Positions 21,707-32,600 of a DNA stretch of 64,000 bases are shown in pieces. This DNA comes from Stemphylium vesicarium. Its lineage: Eukaryota > Ascomycota > Dothideomycetes > Pleosporales > Pleosporaceae. The translations under genes and the position numbers were made by a program. The stretch is taken from the NCBI GenBank assembly GCA_004380135.1, contig QXCR01000011.1:62001-126000 (forward strand), given 5' to 3'. The notes under the pieces are model-generated. The model had not been told where the DNA came from. It made no database searches and worked only from the letters and a program-made list of their open reading frames with translations. Numbering within the stretch: position 1 is the stretch's first letter; every line of letters begins with the position of its first letter.

Positions 21707-23905
21707 ATGTCCGCCGAACTCGCCACCGACCCGACGCCGCGGAGCGCAAAGTCGGTATCCTCGCACCCTCTTGCCCCGCTATCGGCATCAGAACTCAAAA
21801 ATGCAGCGGCAATCATCAAGGCATCATGGCCTGCGCATACAGACCTGCACTTTAAGGTTGTGACCTTGCAAGAGCCACCAAAAGTCGAAGTACTTCGGTA
21901 CTTGGAAGCCGAACATGATGATAAGCCACTACCTTCAATTTCGAGGAAGGCATTTATCAACTACTACATCCGAAACACCGTATGTGAGCCCTTACTGGCG
22001 TTTGCACATTTCTGTCGCTAATCATCCAAAAGAGTAAATTCCATGAGGCCGTCGTTGACTTGACATCCGGCTCTGTGGAGCGCAATGTCCTTTTAGGACC
22101 ATTTGTCCATGCGAACGGAGATGGGGACGAGATCGTAGCCATCGAAAAGGTGGCACTTGGGGACGAGAAAGTGCAAGCAGAAATCGCCAAACTCGAACTT
22201 CCAGAAGGCACAGTGGTCATCAGCGACCCCTGGATTTATGGTTCCGATGGCATTGGCGACGAGGAAAGACTGTACCAATGCTTCCTATACCTGAGAGATC
22301 CGATGAACTCGTCAGAAGCGGACTCAAACCACTACGCGATGCCGCTGCCGATTTCTCCCGTGGTGAGCACGGAGACCATGCGAGTCATTCGCGTTGACCT
22401 GCTACCGACTGGTGCCGACAACACCATCAAGCCAGTCGAGAAATATAAGATACCGCCACCTAACGAGTACATTCCCGAGGCCCAAAGTTTGAGAACAGAT
22501 CTCAAACCACTAAATGTAGTCCAGCCTGAAGGTGCAAGCTTCCAGATTCAAGAACAGGGAACCTCGAACGTCATCTCATGGCAGAAATGGCAATTCAGAG
22601 TCGGCTTCAATCAGCGAGAGGGTATGGTACTTTACGATGTGCGATACGACAACCGCAGTCTTTTCTACCGGCTCAGCTTGAGTGACATGAATATCCCATA
22701 CGCCGACCCTCGACATCCGTACTTCAAGAAGAGCGCTTTCGATCTGGGTGACGCTGGCGCTGGTATTATGGCGAACAACTTGAAGTTGGGCTGCGACTGT
22801 CTTGGCTCCATCTACTACTTGAGCTCAGTCTTGTCAGATGACAAGGGTGGTGTGGTTGAAATGCCCAATGTAGTCTGTGTTCATGAACAAGACGCTGGAA
22901 TCGGCTTCAAGCACACCAACTACCGCACCGGCCGTGCTGTGGTTGCCCGAAGCCGGGAATTGGTGCTTCAAAGCATCATTACCGTAAGCAACTATGAGTA
23001 TATTCTGGCCTTCATCTTCAACCAGGCTGGAGAGGTGACGTACGAAATCCGAGCAACTGGTATTTTGAGCACACAACCTATTGACGAGGGTGTCGAAGTT
23101 CCCTTTGGAACAGTCGTACACCCTGGAGTGCTTGCGGTCCACCACCAGCACATTTTCTCATTGCGAGTCGACCCAATGATTGACGGCTACGATAATCGTC
23201 TAGTATACGAAGAGGCTTTTGCAATGCCCCGTTCGGAGTGGAACCCTCACGGTACAGGGTACTATGTCCAAGAGACCGTTGTAGAGAAATCCGGGGGTTA
23301 CGACATCGCATACGAGAACAACCAGACCTTCAAGATCCAGAACCCGAATGTACGAAACCCAGTCAATGGAAAGCCAGTTTCATACAAGATCCAAGCCCCT
23401 CCATTCCAGAAGATTTTATCAGACAAGGAATCATTCAATTACAAACGCGCCGAATTCTCAGACCACAACATATATGTCGTCAAGCACAAAGACGGCGAGC
23501 TATATGCAGGTGGCACATACACAAATCAATCTCGCGGCGGTACTGGAGTAAGGTCGTGGAGCGAGAGGAACGATGATGTCAAAGACACGGATCTGGTGGT
23601 GTACGTACAGTGCGGTATCAACCACGTGCCCAGGATTGAAGATTTCCCAGTTATGCGTAAGTCTTGACTACGTTGAAGTGCATTCGAGACATGGACTGAC
23701 TTTGTTTCCTATAGCATGCGAGATTTTGCAGATTCACATGAAGCCGGTCAACTTTTTCGACAAGAACCCTGCACTAGATGTGCCACCAAGCGACCAGGCT
23801 TTCAACAAGAGCACCTTGCTGAGCGAGCAGCATCAGCAGCCTAGTGTGACTGCGATAGTTGGCGAAGACGGCCAGTGCTGTGCACCGAGGACGGCGAAGT
23901 TGTAG
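21707..23905 (+). CDS. Peroxisomal copper amine oxidase (EC 1.4.3.21 family)
   Basis: Three exons: 21707-21979, 22033-23656, 23715-23905 (695 aa); introns of 53 and 58 nt. The cofactor site T408-x-x-N-Y-E contains Y412, the residue self-processed to topaquinone (TPQ). The copper ligands are H462 and H464 ('HQH') and H622 in 'INHVPRIEDFPVMP'. D328 in 'FDLGDAGAG' fits the catalytic base. Length and order match the family. The reaction is primary amine + O2 + H2O to aldehyde + NH3 + H2O2, letting the fungus use amines as a nitrogen source. There is no signal peptide; the C-terminus is AKL, a PTS1 peroxisomal import signal, so the H2O2 should be made next to catalase. Expression is probably nitrogen-regulated, by family knowledge only. 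Confidence 0.95.
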
Positions 23906-24322
23906 AATAGACGCCGGCGTGAAACTTGTCGTGACTTGAGGTGATGGGCTCATGTATTTCTTAAGAGTCGCATTGCGCAAGTATGGAAAATAATCATGAA
24001 TTGCGCACCTAGGCTGAAATATCGCTGTGAGACCCCATGTTTGCAGCATTAAAGTCAGTGCAATCTGCATACTCGTTTTCAGATGGGTAGTGGCTGCAAT
24101 AGAAGAAGCACTTGGGTAATAGTGACAATCAAGGTGAATGTTTGTAGGGCTGAAGCGCGTGTGCTGGCTCGACGCGCCAAGCCCTTTACCCATCATAGCT
24201 CAAAGCCCATAGCTGCTCAAAGAAACGTCGACAAGATTCATTCTCCCCAACACCTTCACATTCGCTGCGTTCTCACTCACAAACGTCTCTACCCGCGATA
24301 AGAAGCATCCACACACATCATC
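23906..24322. other. Short intergenic region before RNA15
   Basis: 417 nt between co-oriented genes; it should contain the amine oxidase poly(A) site and the RNA15 promoter. No coding frame or clear core-promoter element. Confidence 0.5.
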
Positions 24323-25324
24323 ATGGCGCCCAATGACAAAGCCGGTCGGGTGGTCTTCATAGGAAACATTCCCTACGGTATGCGCCTACTGGGCTCCGAC
24401 GCGCAAGCGCATGGCTGACACGTTCAAACAGGCGGAACAGAAGAACTCATCGTTGAAACGCTCGGTCGCGTCGGGCAGGTTAACAACTTCCGCTTGGTGT
24501 ACGACAAGGAGACAGGACGCCCCAAGGGCTTTGGCTTTGCAGAGTTCGCGGATGCAGATGCAGCAGCCTCGGCCGTGCGCAATCTCAACGACTACGATCT
24601 CATGGGCAGGAAGCTGAGGGTCGACTGGTCCAACGAGAGCGGCTCGGGCGACAATGCGCCTTCAAATCGCGACCAGAACGCGCAGCCGCCCATGGGCATG
24701 AACGGCCAGCCACCAGCAGTACCACCCCCAGCGCAACAATCGAACACACTCGGCCCTCTCCCACCAGGCGTCGAGCTGCCACCCAACCTCACCTGCCCCG
24801 ATGCCATCTCGCGCACGCTCTCGACACTCCCGCCCGACCAGCTCCTTGACATCCTCTCGCAAATGAAGGGCCTCGTCATGACAGACCCGGCCAAGGCGAC
24901 GGAGCTGCTGCGACAGGCGCCCCAACTAGCCTACGCCATCTTCCAGTCACTCCTCCTGCTCCAGCTGGTCGACCCGCAGATTTTGACCTCGCTCGTCGAG
25001 ACATCGGCCGCTCCTGCCCCAGCAGCGCAGGCCCCACCTGTTCAGCAAGTCCAGCAACCACCACCACAAGTCGCGCGTCCACCTGTAAACTATGCTGCAT
25101 ACCCACCGCAAGTCGCGCCCACACCCCCACAGCCCCAGGCACCTGCTCCTCAGCCATATGCGCAACCTCCACCGCAACAGCAGCAAGCGCCTACCATGGA
25201 CCAGCAAGCGCTCTATGCCCAGGTCATGGCTCTTTCACCACAGCAGATCGATCAGCTTACACCGGAATACCGCGCGCAGATTATGCAAATTCGACAGATG
25301 TTGATGGGAGGTGGACGGCCCTAG
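24323..25324 (+). CDS. RNA15: mRNA 3'-end processing factor RNA15/CstF-64
   Basis: Two exons, 24323-24377 and 24432-25324 (315 aa), with a 54-nt intron inside the first beta-alpha turn of the RRM. The RRM (about residues 10-85) has RNP2 'VFIGNI' and RNP1 'KGFGFAEF'. The hinge (from about residue 130, '…DAISRTLSTLPPDQLLDILSQ…LLRQAPQLAYAIFQSLLLL…') is the CstF-77/Rna14-binding module. After a Pro/Gln-rich linker the last ~45 residues ('…QVMALSPQQIDQLTPEYRAQI…') form the small helical C-terminal domain. These three parts in this order define CstF-64/Rna15. In the nucleus it binds U/GU-rich RNA near the cleavage site as part of CF IA and helps to set poly(A) position. The fungal protein is short and lacks the long Gly-rich and MEARA-repeat region of vertebrates. 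Confidence 0.92.
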
Positions 25325-26620
25325 TGAAGTCAACATTTTTGGAAGTTCCGTGAAGAGCGAGAGATGCCTCCACGTCATGTTTTAAGCATCGCCATGTTTC
25401 GCGACTGGCGTTTGAGGCTTCTGCGATGCATACTACTACGCGCAGGGAAGAAATTCCTAAAACCCAGATCTGCAACTAGAACATGAACGGAGGAGGCTGC
25501 GCAATACCCAAAATTGCAGGGTACGGGCGCATTATTGGGAGGAAGAGCCGTGTGTGCACAACTTGTACGGCCCACACTTGTTTGGCTGAGGAAGTTGGGA
25601 TGGGGTAATCACTGGGGTGGGGATTGGCTGCAAGAACGGAGGCAAAGTACGCTTTGGACGATCCGGGCTACGGCTCGCACGACTCGCGACACTGAAGGAA
25701 CACGGCGGGGTTTGTGTGCCGCAATTGCACCGCACACGATGCCCGACGAGGTCGCAATTCTAGCATTTTTTTTCTTTTTTGACATGGCTTAGTTTCAGAC
25801 TAGATAGCCGATGACTGTGGCGCGACGGTCGATTAATGTAAAGGCTGTCGTCACTATGCACCTGCCCCATCTACTTTTTGTGAAGCGAAGGTCAAGGTAC
25901 ATTAGAACAGGTGGGACCGTTTCGGCGAAATCGAATCGGCTAGGGCGAGAACAATAGGCCAATGCATGTGATGGACGAGGAAGATTTGCAAGCTGGAGAG
26001 ATAGCGACGGGTGGGTAGTATTAAGCATGCAATTGGCTTGGCACAAAGCTGCGTCGCAGAGGAGCTGGCTGGTGAAATGCTGGCGATGTGCTCGCAAAAT
26101 CAACATGCTCGAGGCGATAAGCAGCCAATACTTGGGACCCCAAGGCCACGAACAGTGCAGACAGGCAGGCTGGGCGCGGAGGAGGCCCCAGCATGATCCG
26201 CACGAAGGAGCATTTGCCATTGCGCGGTCATTGGACCAGCCTCGCCTCCATGTCGACAGTGGATCGGGACTAACCCTTGCCGCCAGCTCACTCGGCTGCT
26301 GGGGCTTACGTCCAAGGCCCGAGAGCACTTCAGCTGCCTTCTACCACACCATCGTTCGCGATTAGGACTGTGAGCGGCTGCTTTGAACTGTCTTTTGGCA
26401 TTGCGCGCACCCTTTCTTAGCTTCTCTGCAGCGGGCTATTCCTGTACCAATATCATCACGACATGACGATTTGAACGAATCTCTCCATCACTTGCAAAGC
26501 GTCTACAGCGATATACCCAGCACATCCAACACAGACGTTCATCTCATTTGCGCCCAACCCATTGCCAGCACTGCATCCTAATAACAGCGCATCCACACCC
26601 CTTGCGCTACATCCACCACC
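25325..26620. other. Intergenic region and leader of the giant tether gene
   Basis: About 1.3 kb with no supported gene. A 177-codon minus-strand frame (25795-26328) has no recognisable features. The last ~240 nt are CA/CT-rich and end in CCACC just before the ATG at 26621, typical of a fungal 5' leader. Confidence 0.55.
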
Positions 26621-29600
26621 ATGTGGAGCAGGTTGACTGGCAGTTCAGCTGCCTCCAACAGCAACAAGGACGACGACAGTCGCCGCCGCCGTACTAGCGA
26701 CTCCACGCGTTCGAAGCGCGACCGAGACCCAGACACCCGATCCATGGTGTCATCCACATCGACCCGCAAGCCCTCTTCCACGTCCCGACGCGACGCCGCA
26801 CCCTCGTCCAGCTCCATTGCCTCCTTCACCACCGCCTTTGACGACATGCCGCGCTCACGGGTCTCGGCAAACACCAATCCAAACAGCGACCTTTACGACG
26901 ACGCCGACAGCCGTCGCGACGACCGTCGCAGCAGCTATGCAGAGTCTTCGGCCTCGACCATGCGCGACGACAAGGACCGCAAGAAGAGCAAGGCCAAGGG
27001 ATGGGAGAAGCGCCGCTCGACGACGCGCTCCGAGCGGTCGGGCAGCCTGTCGCAGAGTGGCGGACTTAGGGGCGACATTGTCGATAGCCCCAAGTCGGTG
27101 CAGCGCACCTTCAGCGGCCAGGTGGGCAGCGACGGCTTCTCGCAGTTCCCTGGCCAGGCAGGAGCGCCCATGATGTCGGGCGCTCTGCCCGTGGGAACCA
27201 ACGGCCCACCACCACCACACCACCACTATCCAGAAGACATGTCAAGCCACGTGCAGAGCCAGTTCCCTGGTCAGGACCCTGTGCACTTTGCTTCTGGTGC
27301 CATGCCCGGCGGCCGCCCGTTTGGAGCGGCCGCCGACTTCTACCACGACCAGGGCCAGTCTGTCCATCAACAGCCTGGTGTCCGCCCTCAGCCACCCTCC
27401 GTCATTGTAGGCCAGGATACCCTCCATCTCATGTCTGCCTCTACGCAGCCCAACCCAGTCGCCGACACCGGCTCGGGCGCTGCGGCCGACTTCTATGGAC
27501 CCAGCGTGAACACCTCTTCATCCAAGCCCCCACGACCATCGAGCTCATCGATGCCTGGTGCGTTCATCGAGGACACACCCGCGCCCCAGAAGCCACCACG
27601 ACCAGCATCGTCATCGAGGCCCGACAAGCAAAGCACCTTTGGCTCGGCTGCTACCATGGCTGGCGGAGCTGCCTTTGGATATGCCATGGGCCACAGCTCT
27701 TCTAATCAGACCCATTCCACGAGCTACAGCAGCCCATCGAATGCTCGTCCTTCTTCATCACACACTTCCTACACTAATAATACCCCCGCTGCTCCTGCAT
27801 CTACCTACAGCATGTACGGAGCGGGCCCTAATTCCTCTAATTCTGCTGCCAACCATGACAGCTATCTTCCACCCTACGCTGAAGCCGCCTACGGTGGAGA
27901 AGGCGCGCCCCCGCCGAAGCCACCTCGGCCAGGCAAGTCGGAAAAGCACTCTGCTGGCAGCAACGCCGGACTGTATGCTGCTGGTGCTGCGGGACTGGCG
28001 GCGTATGGTCTACACAACCATAATTCTCATTTACATACACATTCGCATTCACACAGTACTACACACAACCACTCGGTACATGGATCGACTAACGGTCATC
28101 ATACCAACGGTCACCATCACCCCAATGGTCTTACGCCAAGTCCCTACATCTCTGGCGGAATGGCCCAGCATCACCAGCATACTGGTCCCGTCTCCAAGTT
28201 TGTCGATTGGTGGAAGGACTACGAGGATGTGCAGAAGATGGAGGAGTACACCGAGTACATTGGAGTCTGCAAGGGATGTTTCGACCCTCGCTCCTCGGTC
28301 CTGGACGCTCCCCGAAAGCATCACTACTACAAGCGGCGCTCCAACGAGCACATGCGCCCTTCAGGCGGTATCGAGAAACAATCACGCTACAACTTGAAGG
28401 AGAGGAAGTCTCAGAGCTCATTCTCTGGAGAGGACAGGCGCAAGTCAAGCAAATCAAGCAACACTGCCGCAGGATGGATGGCTGCGGGTCTGGGCGGCAT
28501 CGGCCTTGCCAAAGCAGGCAAGGCAGTCTTTAGTGCAGGCCGAGATGACTTTGACGACACGTACAGCATCAAGTCCGGACGCTCAGGCTTGTCTCGCCAC
28601 AGCCGCAGTCGATCACGGGATCGCAAGAGTTACAGCTACGGTTACTCAGGCATCCGCCATCGGAGTCGCTCCGCCGACCGCATGTCCCAGATGTCTGTAG
28701 GAGTCACGAGCGACCGGAAGGACCGCAGGGACCATAAGGCAGGTCGCCGACGCTCGCGAGCAGGCTCCAGCTCTAGCTCCAATTCTGGGCACGGAAAATC
28801 TGGCCTGATCGGTACTGCCATCGGCGCAGGCCTCGCAGGTGTTGCTCTCGGTGCCGTCACGGGCAAGAAACGCAACAGCCGCTCCAAATCCCCCAAAAGG
28901 GTCCAAGTCGTGCACCACCGGAGAGACAGCAGCGATGATGAGCGAAGGAGAAGGTCGCAACAACTCCGACACAAAGCATCTCGAAGTTCGACTTCTGGAG
29001 CTTCTGTCATCGAGATTGGCGGCCAGAACCATGAAGCCCAAGGCGGCTTTTTCCAAGGTTTCTTTGCAGCTCCTCCCCCGAAGGAGAAACGACCAAAACC
29101 GAATAGTCTGAAGAAGAAAAAGAAGGGCTTTTTCAACTTCAGCAACGATTCGTCGTCTTCGTCTGACTCTGAGATGGCCTTCGGCACTGGTTACGTGAGG
29201 AGACGTAGGCGATCCTCGCACACTAGGCGCTCGTCACCGAAAAGGCGTAGTTCGGATGAGCGGTTGAAAGCATCTCTCATTGGTCTTGGCGCCACTGCGG
29301 CAGCAATCACGGCTGCTAAGGCTGGTAAATCTAAACGTAACAGTGAAGTAGTCGCAGTCAAGGAGAATCGCCTTGGTCGCAAGAGCAGTCAGTCTTCTCG
29401 CCCTGGCTCGCGCTTTGGAGATGATGAGTGGGAGGACTTGCCGGATGACGGTACCTCTGAGTCTTCAAGCGATGGTGGTCTTGCGTATGGCGATCATGCG
29501 TTGAAGAAGTCTAAGAGCAATGACTCCATCGGATCCAACGACTCGGGCACCAACAAATGGGGCTGGCGTTGGGGTTTCGGCAAGAAGAAGAGGAGGCCGT

Positions 29601-32600
29601 CTAATAACCTCTATGACAACATCGCCGAAACCTCATTCATTGGCCCCACCGCAGCTGGTGCTGCAGGCGCACTCGCTGGTGCAGCTGCCGCAACTACCCA
29701 TGGTCGTCACGACAGCGAATCGAGCAGTGCGCAGACACTGCAGTCAGTCTATCCCGTTGCGCCCAATGACCCCAACGCGTCTTTTGACGCACGACGTACA
29801 AGTTCCATCGCAACTTCTCAGCCTCTGGTGACCTCGGGACCTGGCCCCATAAGTCTCCAGCAGCCTCAGCCGATGCATCAAGTTCCTGGGGCTATCTACT
29901 CGACTCAAGCACCGTCTCAGTCTACCTACACTGCTCCTGCAGGCCCCCCTGTCTTCTCGCAGATGCCTTCGCAGGCTCAATACCCAATTCAGTCTCAAGC
30001 TCAAAACATTTTCATCCAAAACCACCCACAACAACCTGCATTCCGCCGCGCAAACTCTTCGCCCATCCAGAGCTCATCATGGAAGCGGGATGCCGCCATC
30101 GCGGCTCTTGCTGCAGGTGTCACAGCTTCTGCGATGAAACATCATGACCGTCCTCCCAGCCGTCCGCCAAGTGCCTCCAGCAACGTACGCTTCAATCTCA
30201 CTCAAGAGCAAGCTGACAAGGAGATGCGCGAGCGACGCAGGCAGCAGGAAAGACTTGAAGAAGAGGAGAACCGTCGCCGCGAGGCACAGGATAGAATGGA
30301 TGAAGAGGCTGATCGTCAAAGAGAGGAGCAGCGGCTCCGAGACGAAGCAGCATGGGAGGAAGAGGAACTCGCCCGCCGAGAGCAACAGCGGCGAGATGAT
30401 GAGGTGCGACGAGCAGAAGACCTTCGACGAGCAGAGACGGTACGCCGCGAAGAGGAAGAACGTCTCCGTCTAGAGCTACAACGGCAAGAGGACGAAGCTC
30501 GCAAAGTAGAAGACGAGCGCCGCGAAACCTTGCTTCGCCTAGAAGAGACCGCAAGGCAAGAGGACGAACGCCGCCGCCGCGAGCTACAACGGCAGCAAGA
30601 CGAGGCACGCAAGTTCATGGACATTCAGGGTTTAGCAAAGCTGGAGAACGATCGTCGCCGCGAACAGCAAGATGCGAAAAGCCGTGCAGCTCGAGAAGCC
30701 GAGGACCGTGAGCGACAACAGCGTGCGGCTTTCATGGAACATCAACGCCAGCTTGCTATTGAGGCAACGGAAGCCGAGCGAAAGCGGAGAGAACGCCGTG
30801 AATTCCAGCAACAGGAGGCCGAGCGCATCGAAGCCGCGAGACGTGAGGCTGAGATACAGGAGGACTTGGAGCGACGACGCAGAGAATCGCAAGATTACGG
30901 CAATCGGTACGGAAATGACCAAGCACGACTGCTCGAGCAACAACCTACGGGTAGCTCCATGGCTTCTACTGCGACTGTGGTGCAGCGCCGGGAGCAGGAG
31001 CTGCAAGAAAGGGAACGAGAAGCCTTTAAGCCAGAGAGCAAGAAGTCTTCCGTTGCTGGTGCTGTAGCTGCAGGCGCCGCCGCCGCCATCGCGACCGCAG
31101 CAATCTCTTCCTACAAAGACAAGGAGAAGGAAAGAGAGCGCGAACGAAAACACGATCGTGAACGCGAACGCGAGCGAGAGCGTGAGCGTAGTCGCAAGCG
31201 CGAGTCTCCATCCGCAAAGAGCAGCGAGTCCAAGCGCGGGAAGACGCGTGAGCCGGCTAGTGTGAAGACCATCGAGCCAAGTAGGGTCGAGCAGGATATC
31301 TTCGACGATGACATCTTCAATCCGGACCTGTTCAAGGAGAAGGAACCATCTCGCCAAGAAGCCCGCAAGGTCCTGCAGGATTGGGAAGACAGGTACTCTG
31401 CTAAGCCTGTGTCCCAGGCCGACTTCTTTGCACCTCAAGAGCTCCTAGAGAACAACAATTTGCCAAAGGTCAAACCTGTGAACCCTAACGAGGGTGCCAC
31501 TGATCTGCACACGTACTATGCGCACGAGGATTATCCCACCAGCCAGCCAATGGTTCCACCATACCCACCATCTTACTCCTTTACTGCTACCAGGGACGGT
31601 CGGCCTGGCAAGCAACCTCTGCCGCCCGTACCATCGCTCAACCTCATCATGCCTACACCTCCGGGCACCCGTACGCCATCTGTGCGTAGTGCGTCTCCTT
31701 CTCCTGCGCGAGCTACTGAGCGTGTCAGGGAAGCGAGAGAAGAACCCAGGCAAGATGATCCGAACCGCGCAAGGTCTAGAGTCAGCTGGGGCGAGAACCA
31801 GTTTCAATACTTTGACGTACCGACACCGGAATCTTTCCGGGAGCAATTCGTCTCTGACGGTGATCTCAAGAAGCAAGAACCCAAACGCATTCCAGATGAA
31901 CGCACCGCTGAGCGCGAACCGTCCAAGCCTAACCAGTCGACATCTGCCTACAAGCCCTACCGACCAGAGACGTCCTCGGCTTACGAACCCAAGGAGATTG
32001 CCCCGAGCACTCAGCCCATCCGCGATAACAGCGACTCATCTTGGGATAGTGTCGTCAGTTCGTCTTCGAAGAAGAGCGAAAAGAAGGAGAAGAAGAAGTC
32101 CAAAGCCGCAGCTGCTTCTGCCGCTCTGACCACTGCCGCCATTCTTTCGCAACAGCAACAGGACGAAGAAGAAGACAGGCGACACGAAGAAGAAGATAGA
32201 CGACTCGCTCAGCAGGCAGAGGAAGACTACAGGCGACTTACCGCATCCGTTCTAAGCAACCCGTTCTCTGACACGCACATGGCACCCTCTACGATCGCTC
32301 CATCAACCATTTCATCTGCATATTCATCGAGTAGTGTACAAACCGCAATACCCCCGTCCATCATCTCAGCTGCACCTTCGTCGAGCAGTGTACAAACCGC
32401 GTACTACCAACCTGAGCCAGCACGCGATACTCGCAGGATGCCTGAGCGGAGGATTACTGGTCCTGGCTTCATCGAAGGCGAGATCCCTGAAGAGCCTGCG
32501 CCGATGCACATTCCGGGCAGTTTTGACGAGGTGGAAGCATCTGAGATGCGGACACCGACGGAGGAGACCTTTGCCGCCGCGCAGAAGGAGGAAAAGAAGG

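Noticed and set aside
19136..23905. Direct H2O2 supply from the amine oxidase to the AA9 enzyme
   Set aside because: Chemically attractive, but the amine oxidase lacks a signal peptide and ends in a peroxisomal AKL signal while AA9 is secreted, so they should not meet.
25795..26328. 177-codon minus-strand frame before the tether gene
   Set aside because: It does not begin in a convincing start context, has mixed Cys/Trp/Arg chance-like composition and no recognisable family. Overlapping frames of similar length exist on the plus strand.
28642..29221. Long antisense frames (about 180-190 codons here and many like them across 26.6-54 kb)
   Set aside because: They mirror the Ser/Arg/Lys/Glu/Pro-rich codons of the giant tether on the other strand. 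Low-complexity GC-biased coding DNA naturally lacks stops in the opposite frames. None has its own domain, start context or introns.
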